A DNA stretch of 8,386 nt from Victivallales bacterium. GTDB lineage: Bacteria; Verrucomicrobiota; Lentisphaeria; Oligosphaerales; Oligosphaeraceae. Location of the stretch: NCBI GenBank assembly GCA_017431185.1, contig JAFRLP010000464.1, positions 1-8,386 of the forward strand, in the 5' to 3' direction. Shown here piece after piece: positions 1 to 6,300 of the stretch. Position 1 is the first letter of the stretch, and every line of letters begins with the position of its first letter. The notes under the pieces are model-generated. The model was not told the origin of the DNA. It did no database searches and saw only the letters and a list, made by a program, of their open reading frames with translations. The position numbers and the translations under genes were made by a program.

Positions 1-764
1 ATGGGCTGTTCAGTCAGTGCAAGCATCAAGGCGGCGCGCTTCAGCCTGAGACGTATGAGAAATGCGATTGGCGCATGTCCTGTCCACGCTTGGAAGTGAT
101 GCCGGAAACTGCTTTCGGACATGTGCGCATATGCGCAAAGCGTCTGGATTGTCGCAGCGCTGGACAAATTGTTCTCCATGTGACGGATTGTCCTTCCGAT
201 TTGGAAAAGGGCGTTCCCTTTGATGGAGCCCGCAATCATGGCATGCCTGAAAATGAAGACAAGAATATAGCAGAATTGGGCAAAGACGGCTTCGCTCCAG
301 CCAACGTTGTGCGCAAGGTATTCCGTGCGTATCCCCTCAAGCAGACCAATCATTTCCGACATGATATCTTCGCTGATATGAAGGATTGGGGAAGGCTTGC
401 CGTCCATGGCAAAAAGCATATTGAAGTTAGGAAGAGAGGAAAAGCCTTGCGGGAGTTGGCTGAGCCAGTCTTTCAGGAAGAGGAGCGTATAGTGCCTGAA
501 TTTATGGATTTTGCTGTATCGGTGAACAACGTCTGGAGGAAGGACCTGTATGTCTCCAGTCCCAAGATTTTCATGCCGTTCACCCGAGTCGTTGCAGGCG
601 TTGCCGCTGACAACGATGACCAATTCGCCAAAGCCCTTGTGTACATGCCACAGGTCATTGACTCGCGGATACTCTCTCAGCTGTATGCATAGGCTCTCGT
701 TTGCCTCTCTGCACACGTTTGACCAACGTATCTTGACGGGATTCTTTTCCGTATTATTTGCCAT
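1..764 (-). CDS. AraC/XylS-family transcriptional regulator, 3' end cut by window edge
   Basis: Read on the - strand from ATG at 764-762, the frame stays open to the left edge (254 codons) and has no stop, so the gene is truncated by the window. Residues ~38-84 look like the cupin-type sensor half of AraC proteins: WHVHKGFGELVIVVSG, then H64, GDI at 70-72, and PPDVVHRYS. Residues ~190-250 match the AraC DNA-binding domain: a first helix-turn-helix (TIQTLCAYAHMSESSFRHHF), then the linker-helix pattern G-H-A-P-I-A-F-L-I-R-L-R-L-K-R-A-A-L-M-L. The second helix-turn-helix lies beyond the edge. Upstream is a weak AGGA (772-769) only 4 nt from the ATG. The next stop upstream in frame is at 773-771, so the start is tightly bounded. 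It is divergent from the esterase gene, and such regulators usually control adjacent sugar-use genes. The inducer cannot be read from the sequence. Family assignment is firm; the target genes are inferred. Confidence 0.9.
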   Translation of the reverse strand, partial: MANNTEKNPVKIRWSNVCREANESLCIQLREYPRVNDLWHVHKGFGELVIVVSGNACNDSGERHENLGTGDIQVLPPDVVHRYSKIHKFRHYTLLFLKDWLSQLPQGFSSLPNFNMLFAMDGKPSPILHISEDIMSEMIGLLEGIRTEYLAHNVGWSEAVFAQFCYILVFIFRHAMIAGSIKGNALFQIGRTIRHMENNLSSAATIQTLCAYAHMSESSFRHHFQAWTGHAPIAFLIRLRLKRAALMLALTEQP

Positions 765-798
765 ATTGTCCTATTTTCCGATTACCTAGACTCCTGAT

Positions 799-820
799 AA
801 CCACAAGAGACAGCGTGGTT
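799..820. repeat. short inverted repeat in the AraC-family leader
   Basis: AACCAC (799-804) and GTGGTT (815-820) are perfect 6-bp inverted arms around a 10-nt spacer, inside the predicted leader of the - strand regulator gene. It may be a second operator half-site pair or a leader hairpin. A 6-bp repeat can arise by chance, so confidence is low. Confidence 0.3.
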
Positions 821-827
821 CAAAATA

Positions 828-845
828 GGGTAACACCAGTTACCC
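828..845. promoter_or_regulatory. perfect palindrome, candidate operator next to the araC-type start site
   Basis: GGGTAAC, four bases ACCA, then GTTACCC form a perfect 7-bp inverted repeat. It lies about 7-25 nt downstream of the predicted start of the - strand promoter, where a bound repressor would block transcription. It could also fold as a small hairpin in the leader. Which protein binds it, if any, is unknown; AraC proteins themselves normally prefer direct-repeat sites. Confidence 0.45.
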
Positions 846-858
846 GCCGAACCGCCAC

Positions 859-888
859 ATAATATTGTCCTGCACTCCGAGTTTTCAA
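859..888 (-). promoter_or_regulatory. sigma-70-type promoter for the AraC-family gene
   Basis: On the - strand the box TTGAAA (888-883) matches the -35 consensus at 5 of 6 bases and TATTAT (864-859) matches the -10 consensus at 5 of 6. They are separated by 18 nt. Transcription would start near 852 and give a leader of about 88 nt before the ATG at 764. The start site is predicted from spacing only. Confidence 0.6.
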
Positions 889-951
889 GTTGCCCCCGTC
901 CTTATTCCCACCTTTCCGAACATCTGCAGACAATGCATCAGTGACGGATAC

Positions 952-1036
952 TGACCGCGCAGAGCGCAGTCTGCCAAACTCGCCACTCGTGCTTGTTTTC
1001 ACAGGCTGGTTTGGCAGACCGCGCCCCGCGCGGTCA
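952..1036. repeat. long inverted repeat (28-bp arms) in the divergent intergenic region
   Basis: The arms 952-979 and 1009-1036 match at 25 of 28 positions around a 29-nt loop; the inner 11 bp (GTCTGCCAAAC / GTTTGGCAGAC) are perfect. The three mismatches (961/1027, 963/1025, 968/1020) are all A opposite C on the + strand, so they become U-G wobble pairs in RNA read from the - strand. There is no T-run after either arm, so this is not a plain intrinsic terminator. It looks like a hairpin-type intergenic element or structured RNA lying between the two divergent genes. No protein-coding reading is credible here. Confidence 0.7.
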
Positions 1037-1052
1037 ATGCCAACCGGCGCAC

Positions 1053-1096
1053 AGGCAGGGCCACCCTGTTTTGAACCATGGCCCGATTTGTTTTTT
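1053..1096 (+). promoter_or_regulatory. overlapping hairpins with T-tract, possible attenuator before the esterase gene
   Basis: CAGGG (1056-1060) can pair with CCCTG (1064-1068). GGGCCA (1058-1063) can alternatively pair with TGGCCC (1079-1084), and the second pairing is followed by a T-rich stretch ending in six T (1091-1096). The two stems share bases and exclude each other, the arrangement seen in attenuators. Both stems are short, the loop of the second is 15 nt, and the T-run starts 7 nt after the stem, so this may be coincidence. Confidence 0.25.
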
Positions 1097-1163
1097 GGGA
1101 TTGAAAGACTACAGTAAAGGGCACTCTTTTCTAAACCCAAAACCATCAACCAGAAGAACCGTG

Positions 1164-2480
1164 ATGCTAAAAAGAACCCTTTCCCTGTGTACCTGCCTTG
1201 TACTGGCGGCGTTTGCCAAGCCGGAAATCAAAATCACCCTTGACAAGGAAGACCACCTCTACCAATGCGGCGAACAGGCCGTCTTCACCGTCGAAGTGAC
1301 CGAGGACGGCCAGAAACTGACGGACAAAGTGGAGACCGTCCTCAATCTGGACGGCGGCAAAACCATCAAAAAGGCCACGCTGAATTTGGCGGACGCCAAC
1401 CCGTTCACCGTCCAGGGCACGCTGGACAAGCCAGGATTCCTGCGTCTGGTCGTGACCCTCCGCCAGAAAGTGGAGGGGAACCCCAAGCCGGTCGTCACCA
1501 GCGGTCTCGGCGCGGCCGGCTATGAGCCGCTGAAAATCAAGACAGGCGCCCCCGAGCCAGCCGATTTCCTCGCCTGGTGGAAAGGGGAATTGGCCAAGGC
1601 GGAGAAGAACATCCCGCTGGACGTACAGCAGGAGCCGGCCGAAATCAAGGCCAAGGGCTTCAAGGCGTACAAGGTCAGCTTCGCCGCGCCAGGCGGGCGT
1701 GTCTATGGCTTCCTCACGGTGCCTGAAAAGCCCGGCAAGTACCCGGTGGCGGTCTCCGTCCCTGGCGCAGGACCAGGCCAGGCAGTGCCGGGCGCAACGG
1801 CAGGCATGGTCACCCTGGGGATGAACGTCCACCCCTACGACCCCATTGCCCCTGAGGGCAAAACCATCAAAGACCTGTACAATGAACTCAACACCGTGGA
1901 CGGCAAGCGGCTGATGTACATGTACCACGGCGGCCCCGACAGGGAGAGGCTCTTCTATTACCGCTCCATCATCGGCATCATGCGCTCGCTGCTGTGGCTG
2001 GAGAAGCAGGAGTACGTCAACCCCGGGAAGATGTGCTACTACGGCAGCAGCCAGGGCGGCGGCTTCGGCCTCATCCTGGGCGGCCTCTACGGCAAGTTCC
2101 AGGCCATCGTCTGCAATGTCCCCGCGATGTGCGACCATCTGGGCAACCTGGACGGCGGACGCCGCCCCGGCTGGCCGCAGTACATGCTGCAACCCTCCTT
2201 CAGCAAGGCGGCGGACGCGGCCAAGGCGACGGTGCCCTACTACGACGGCGCGAACTTCGGACGGCACATCACCTGCCCCATCCGCGTCATCGTGGGGTTC
2301 ATCGACAACGTTTGCCCGCCGAGTTGCGTCTATGCCACCTACAACGCGCTTGCCTCCAAGGACAAGCAAATCATCAATTGCGTCGATATGGGGCACAGTG
2401 GGGGCCCTGCCTACAGTGAGGCCATCAAATGGGCGCGCGGAATCGTCAATCCGCCCAAGAAACCCGCCCCGAAGAAATAA
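1164..2480 (+). CDS. secreted acetylxylan esterase-like protein (CE7 / AXE1 family alpha/beta hydrolase)
   Basis: The 438-aa product probably removes acetyl or similar ester groups from polysaccharides or oligosaccharides outside the cytoplasm. Residues 1-18 (positive start, hydrophobic core, AAFA then K) read as a Sec signal peptide with no clear lipobox. Residues ~20-110 form an extra beta-rich N-terminal domain absent from the minimal ~320-aa CE7 enzymes. The hydrolase domain follows: G-S-S-Q-G-G at 294-299 with nucleophile Ser296, then Asp381 in GFIDN and His411 in DMGHSGG. The Ser-Asp-His spacing (85 and 30) closely follows that of characterised CE7 enzymes. The frame is open upstream to 993, but 1164 is chosen because the signal peptide begins there; GTG at 1161 is an alternative. 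No strong ribosome-binding site precedes it. It heads a close-packed four-gene run and is divergent from the AraC-family gene. The exact substrate is not known; a cephalosporin-C deacetylase-type specificity is also possible. Confidence 0.85.
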   Translation: MLKRTLSLCTCLVLAAFAKPEIKITLDKEDHLYQCGEQAVFTVEVTEDGQKLTDKVETVLNLDGGKTIKKATLNLADANPFTVQGTLDKPGFLRLVVTLRQKVEGNPKPVVTSGLGAAGYEPLKIKTGAPEPADFLAWWKGELAKAEKNIPLDVQQEPAEIKAKGFKAYKVSFAAPGGRVYGFLTVPEKPGKYPVAVSVPGAGPGQAVPGATAGMVTLGMNVHPYDPIAPEGKTIKDLYNELNTVDGKRLMYMYHGGPDRERLFYYRSIIGIMRSLLWLEKQEYVNPGKMCYYGSSQGGGFGLILGGLYGKFQAIVCNVPAMCDHLGNLDGGRRPGWPQYMLQPSFSKAADAAKATVPYYDGANFGRHITCPIRVIVGFIDNVCPPSCVYATYNALASKDKQIINCVDMGHSGGPAYSEAIKWARGIVNPPKKPAPKK

Positions 2481-2494
2481 AAGTCGTCTGTCAA

Positions 2495-3832
2495 ATGGGC
2501 ACTTCACCTGCCGTACATGTCATTAGCCTGGGCTGCGCCAAGAACCTCGTGGACACCGAGGTGATGTGCGGGGCCTTGGTCACCGAGGGCTTCTGCCTGG
2601 CGGAGGCCTCCAGGGACGCCGACGTCCTGCTCATCAACACCTGCGGCTTCATCCGTGACGCCCGCAAGGAGTCGGAGGATGCCATCCAGCGCGCCCTGAA
2701 ATGGAAAACCCGCAGGGCGGGGCGGCTGGTCGCGGTCGCGGGCTGCCTGGTGCAGCGCAACCCGCAGCAGGTCGCCCAGGACTACCCTGACATTGACCTG
2801 CTGCTGGGACTGGACGACCTGCGGCGCCTGCCGGAACTCCTTCGGCAAGCCCAGGCACGGCAGTCCCCCGCCATCCCGACAGGGTGCCTGCCCACCTTCC
2901 TCTACAACGAGCAGACGCCCCGCATGCCGCTGACCCCAGCCACCTTCGGGTACATCAAGATAGCGGAGGGGTGCGACCACCGCTGCGCCTACTGCGCCAT
3001 CCCGCTCATCCGAGGGCGCCAGAGGTCGCGGAGCGTTTCCTCGGTGCTGGCGGAGTGCCGCCAACTCCTCTCTTTGGGCATGCGGGAACTCAACCTCATC
3101 GCCCAGGACACATCCCGCTACGGAGAGGACTTGAAGGACGGAACCTGCCTGGAGAAACTCCTGCGCGAGATTGACACCCTGCCTGGCGAATTCTGGGTGC
3201 GTGTGCTCTATACCCATCCGCTCCACATCACTGACGGTCTGCTGGACGCGCTCGCCCACTCCCGGCATGTCGTGCCCTATCTGGACATGCCATTGCAGCA
3301 CATCGCCACCAACGTTCTCCATCGAATGGGACGGGGGATGGACGGACAGGCCACCCGCGCGCTCCTGGCTGCCATCCGCGGCAAATACCCCAATCTCGCG
3401 TTCCGAACCACCTTCCTGGTGGGTTTCCCAGGCGAGACCAGCGACGACTTCGAGGAACTCCTCTCCTTTGTCCGCGACTTCCGCTTTGACCGCCTGGGCG
3501 CATTCGCGTTCTCCCCCGAGGAGGGCACGCCCGCCGCCGCCATGCCCGACCAGATTTCCCCGCGGGTGGCGGCCAGGCGCAGAAACATCCTGCTCGCCAC
3601 CCAGCAGGAAATCTCCCTGGAGAACAACCAAAGGATGGTCGGCAAGGTGATGGAAGTCCTTCTGGAGGAGAAAATCCGAAGGCGTGAATGGCAGGGGCGC
3701 AGCCCCTTTGACGCACCTGACGTCGATCAGACCGTCACCGTCACCGCCCGCCCTGGCCGCAAAGCCCCGGGCTTCGCCAGGGTGACCATCACCGCCGCCA
3801 GCGAATACGGCTGGTCAGCCACCGAGAATTAA
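2495..3832 (+). CDS. rimO: ribosomal protein S12 methylthiotransferase RimO
   Basis: This 445-aa radical-SAM enzyme would add a methylthio group to the conserved aspartate of ribosomal protein S12, using two Fe-S clusters in the cytoplasm. The N-terminal domain carries the cluster cysteines Cys14 (SLGCAKNLVDTE, the RimO-type signature), Cys50 (NTCGF) and Cys84 (VAGCLVQR). The radical-SAM motif is C160-x3-C164-x2-C167 in EGCDHRCAYCAIP. Further family motifs are PYLDMPLQH at 261-269 and FLVGFPGET at 307-315. A TRAM domain occupies ~376-441, with the SPFDAPDVD segment typical of RimO. Length is normal. The frame extends upstream into the esterase gene, but 2495 is preferred because it gives the usual short lead before the first beta strand and removes a 52-bp overlap. 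It starts 14 bp after the esterase stop with no clear Shine-Dalgarno. MiaB, the tRNA paralogue, is less likely given the NLVDTE and TRAM features. Confidence 0.95.
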   Translation: MGTSPAVHVISLGCAKNLVDTEVMCGALVTEGFCLAEASRDADVLLINTCGFIRDARKESEDAIQRALKWKTRRAGRLVAVAGCLVQRNPQQVAQDYPDIDLLLGLDDLRRLPELLRQAQARQSPAIPTGCLPTFLYNEQTPRMPLTPATFGYIKIAEGCDHRCAYCAIPLIRGRQRSRSVSSVLAECRQLLSLGMRELNLIAQDTSRYGEDLKDGTCLEKLLREIDTLPGEFWVRVLYTHPLHITDGLLDALAHSRHVVPYLDMPLQHIATNVLHRMGRGMDGQATRALLAAIRGKYPNLAFRTTFLVGFPGETSDDFEELLSFVRDFRFDRLGAFAFSPEEGTPAAAMPDQISPRVAARRRNILLATQQEISLENNQRMVGKVMEVLLEEKIRRREWQGRSPFDAPDVDQTVTVTARPGRKAPGFARVTITAASEYGWSATEN

Positions 3833-3860
3833 CCGCATACGCGCATCCGGCCCCATTGCC

Positions 3861-4739
3861 ATGGCTTCCACCACGTCCAAACCATCCTCCCGTCCCTTGC
3901 CCCGCACCATTGGCCGCTATCGGGGGCATATCGCCCGCAACGGACTCTTTCTGACTCTGCTGGTGGCGATGGTGGTCGGCGTGTACTATGGCGTGCGGTC
4001 TCTGCACTCCTATTTCATCAACGACAACACGCACTTCAGTTTTCGGGAACTGGATATGGAGCCGACCCCGCATTTCTCACGCAAACGGGTACTGGAGATG
4101 CTGGCGGAGGCGGGCTGCACCATGCCAGGCGTGAAGCCCGCCACCAATCTGCTGAACGTCGATATGGCGGCCATTCGCAAACGGCTGCTGGCGGAACCGA
4201 CAATCGAGACGGCGGAACTCTACCGCGTGATGCCTGACACCATCCACCTCACCATCAAGGAACGCCAGCCGCTGCTCAAACTCATCGGTGCCGACAACCA
4301 ATACCTCGGCGTGGTGGATGAGAACGGCGTGCCAGTCCCATACGACGCCAGTTACAACACCATCACCCTGCCATTCGTCTATTACGCCTTCCCGCAAGGC
4401 GCCATTGAATACGGCAAGGCCACCGAAAACCGGGGGCTGCTGGCGGTGCTGACGTTGATTCGGCTGCACGCCATCCGTCCCATCCAGCCTCACCTGGGCT
4501 ACAATTTCGGCTACATTCTGGTGAACTACAAACAGGAGCAACTGGATTGCCGGCTGGTTCCATTCGCGGACAACCGCGTTGTGCTGAACAACGCACAGGT
4601 GCTTTTCCCGCTGGACACGGACAGGCTTCTGGAGTCGCTGACCCGCTTCGAGACCATTCTCAAACTCAAATACGAAGGCCGCGAAACCATCACCTACGCG
4701 GACACATCCCTCAGCAACAACCTTCCCACCAGGGATTGA
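3861..4739 (+). CDS. ftsQ: FtsQ/DivIB-like cell-division protein with POTRA domain
   Basis: The 292-aa product has the FtsQ/DivIB plan: a short basic cytoplasmic tail (1-27), one membrane helix (~28-46), and an extracytoplasmic part starting with a POTRA-like domain (~57-135). The stretch NLLNVDMAAIRKRL, then EPTIETAELYRVMPDTIHL and TIKERQPLLKL is the typical POTRA core: hydrophobic-basic helix, then the 'RxxPDTI...I.ERxP' strand. Residues ~146-285 fit the beta domain, for example QYLGVVDENGVPV, where FtsQ proteins place the 'lvD.eG' segment. FtsQ links FtsA/FtsZ-side components to FtsB, FtsL and FtsW/I. In many bacteria it sits in the mur-fts cluster; here it is 28 bp after rimO and 6 bp before a glycosidase gene, with no ddl, ftsA or ftsZ in view. 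ATG 3861 is the only good start before the membrane helix; no Shine-Dalgarno is evident. Another POTRA-containing membrane protein is possible. Confidence 0.7.
   Translation: MASTTSKPSSRPLPRTIGRYRGHIARNGLFLTLLVAMVVGVYYGVRSLHSYFINDNTHFSFRELDMEPTPHFSRKRVLEMLAEAGCTMPGVKPATNLLNVDMAAIRKRLLAEPTIETAELYRVMPDTIHLTIKERQPLLKLIGADNQYLGVVDENGVPVPYDASYNTITLPFVYYAFPQGAIEYGKATENRGLLAVLTLIRLHAIRPIQPHLGYNFGYILVNYKQEQLDCRLVPFADNRVVLNNAQVLFPLDTDRLLESLTRFETILKLKYEGRETITYADTSLSNNLPTRD
4731..4735 (+). promoter_or_regulatory. ribosome-binding site of the GH39-like gene
   Basis: AGGGA lies 10 nt before the ATG at 4746 and inside the last codons of the preceding ftsQ-like gene. With the 6-bp gap this supports translation from 4746 and cotranscription of the two genes. 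Confidence 0.45.
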
Positions 4740-4745
4740 CTGCCC

Positions 4746-6152
4746 ATGAACATCGACATCCAATTCAAGGAACACCTGAAAGCCATCAAGCCCCTGCACG
4801 GCGTGAACCGCTCCCCGATACGGCTCACAGCCGAGAAAATCGTGGAATTCGAGGAGGCGGGCATTCCCTTTGTGCGCACCCACGACTGCGGCGGCGCGTA
4901 TGGGCGCGGCGTCTTCGTCGATATCCCAAACCTCTTCCGTGATTTTGACGCCGACGAAAACGCCCCCGAATCCTACGACTTCGCGTTCACTGACCGCTAC
5001 CTCTCCTGCATCGTCAATGCAGGAGCCAAGGTATTCTTCCGGCTGGGCGTGACCATTGAGAACAACTGGCGTATTCGCGCCTACCGCATCGCCCCGCCCA
5101 GGGATTTCGCCAAATGGGCACGGGTCTGCGAGCACGTCGTCCGCCACTACAATGAAGGGTGGGCGGACGGGTTCCAGTGGGGCGTCCAGTACTGGGAAAT
5201 CTGGAACGAGCCGGAGAATCCCCCGATGTGGCAGGGCACGCGCGAGCAGTTCCTCGAGTTCTATGCGGAGGCAGCCACCCATTTGAAGCGCTGCTTCCCC
5301 GCCATCAAGGTCGGTGGCTACGCCGGCTGCGGATTCTACTCGTTCAACCGCGAGGGAACCAACGACTTCTACAAAGGGTTCCTCACCTGGTTCGATGAAT
5401 TCCTCGCCTACAACCGCAGCCACGCCGTCCCCATGGACTTCTACTCGTTCCACCTCTACACCAATGACCCGAAGGAGATCATCCTGCACGCCAACTACGC
5501 CCGCGGAAAACTGGACGCGGCGGGATTCACCAAAGCCGAACTCATCTTCAACGAATGGAACTACGCCGTCACCAACAAGGAGACCTTCGGCTCCGATTTC
5601 GATGCGATGAAGGAATTGCCCGGGGCCCTCTTCATCGCCGAGTCGTTCTGCCGAATGCAGGACAGCCCCATCGACAAGGCGATGTACTACGACGCCGAAC
5701 CATCCTCCGGCTACGGCGGTCTCTTCTATTTCCCCAGCCAGCGCACCACTCCCACCTTCCAGTCCTTTGTCGCCTTCAATCAGCTCTACCAATTGGGGCA
5801 GCAGGCCAAGGTCACAGCCGACCTCCCCGACCAGGTGGTCATCCTGGCAGCGACGGACGGGGCAACGGGGAAAGTCCTGCTCGTCAACCGCGGAATCGAC
5901 GACCTCCGCATCCCATTCTCCTGCGACGTGACTCTGGAGAATGCGACGGCAAAAACGCTGAAGGACGGGAAACTCGCCCCCATTGCGGAGCCAGGCGCCG
6001 CACATCTGCTCCAGAACGGTCGGCTGAGCCTCACACGCCAGACCCTCCTTCTGCTGGACATCCCCTTCAATGGGCAGGCACAAGCCGCTCCGGCGCCGCT
6101 GGCCTCCGCAGGAAGGCAGGCCCCAAACAACGCCAATGGCATTGATGGATGA
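4746..6152 (+). CDS. GH39-like glycoside hydrolase (clan GH-A TIM barrel), cytoplasmic
   Basis: The 468-aa product resembles beta-xylosidases and related exo-acting enzymes of family GH39. The TIM barrel covers ~15-350: FVRTHDCGG at 42-50 is the early strand-2 motif, YWEIWNEPEN at 149-158 holds the expected acid/base Glu155 after Asn154, SFHLY at 234-238 is the strand-6 His segment, and LIFNEWN at 266-272 holds the expected nucleophile Glu270. The two glutamates are 115 residues apart, close to known GH39 xylosidases. A C-terminal beta domain follows (~365-442), with the pattern VLLVNRG typical of the accessory sandwich. The last ~25 residues are Ala/Pro/Asn-rich and look disordered. No signal peptide is present, so it should act on imported oligosaccharides. 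It ends the four-gene run; its stop codon is shared with the left end of a long palindrome. Substrate is not readable from sequence; GH5-, GH30- or GH51-like relatives of the same clan are the alternatives. Confidence 0.8.
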   Translation: MNIDIQFKEHLKAIKPLHGVNRSPIRLTAEKIVEFEEAGIPFVRTHDCGGAYGRGVFVDIPNLFRDFDADENAPESYDFAFTDRYLSCIVNAGAKVFFRLGVTIENNWRIRAYRIAPPRDFAKWARVCEHVVRHYNEGWADGFQWGVQYWEIWNEPENPPMWQGTREQFLEFYAEAATHLKRCFPAIKVGGYAGCGFYSFNREGTNDFYKGFLTWFDEFLAYNRSHAVPMDFYSFHLYTNDPKEIILHANYARGKLDAAGFTKAELIFNEWNYAVTNKETFGSDFDAMKELPGALFIAESFCRMQDSPIDKAMYYDAEPSSGYGGLFYFPSQRTTPTFQSFVAFNQLYQLGQQAKVTADLPDQVVILAATDGATGKVLLVNRGIDDLRIPFSCDVTLENATAKTLKDGKLAPIAEPGAAHLLQNGRLSLTRQTLLLLDIPFNGQAQAAPAPLASAGRQAPNNANGIDG

Positions 6153-6250
6153 GGTATTTGCAAAACTGCCGCCCAACCGCCAAAACGCCGCAAGCGATGA
6201 GGCCATCGCGCCGTGAAGGCGGTTGAGATGAGAGTTTTGCAATTGCCTCA
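6150..6250. repeat. 101-bp nested palindrome after the GH39-like gene
   Basis: Three nested inverted repeats share one centre. The outer 18-nt arms (6150-6167 and 6233-6250) match at 16 of 18, with TTGCAAAACT / AGTTTTGCAA perfect; one mismatch is a U-G wobble on the + strand. The middle arms are CAACCGCC (6174-6181) and GGCGGTTG (6218-6225). The inner arms are GCGATG (6194-6199) and CATCGC (6204-6209) around a 4-nt loop. The left arm begins with the TGA stop of the hydrolase gene. No T-run follows, so a plain intrinsic terminator is unlikely. It may be a transcript-end stabilising hairpin, a structured RNA or a palindromic mobile element. I see no target-site duplication at its ends. Confidence 0.75.
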
Positions 6251-6261
6251 GACAATGTTCG

Positions 6262-6289
6262 GGAACTTTTTCGAACGCAGGCTGTCAAA
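6262..6289 (+). promoter_or_regulatory. ECF-type promoter directly upstream of the sigma factor gene
   Basis: GGAACTT (6262-6268) matches the -35 element of many ECF sigma factors such as RpoE. Sixteen nt later TCAAA (6285-6289, preceded by G) fits the -10 element (TC-N-N-A). Transcription would start near 6296, about five bases before the ATG at 6301, giving an almost leaderless message. That agrees with the absence of a Shine-Dalgarno before the sigma gene. It implies that the sigma factor drives its own operon; this is inferred from motif and position. Confidence 0.65.
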
Positions 6290-6300
6290 GTGACAAAACG

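Noticed and set aside
75..692. 205-aa + strand open frame
   Set aside because: It is the in-register antisense of the AraC-family gene; its translation shows no domain, while the - strand gives both AraC domains.
993..1163. Upstream extension of the esterase frame
   Set aside because: It would translate the right arm of the inverted repeat and push the signal peptide 57 residues inward.
1167..2507. 446-aa - strand open frame over the esterase gene
   Set aside because: Antisense shadow; the + strand gene has a signal peptide and a full catalytic triad.
2504..3631. 375-aa - strand open frame over rimO
   Set aside because: Antisense shadow of a clear RimO with all six cluster cysteines.
4077..6242. 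721-aa - strand open frame across the ftsQ-like and GH39-like genes
   Set aside because: Antisense shadow caused by GC-rich codon use; it spans two genes and their gap, and its translation has no recognisable motif.
6150..6250. Rho-independent terminator
   Set aside because: The stem is followed by mixed sequence (GACAATG) without a T-run on either strand.
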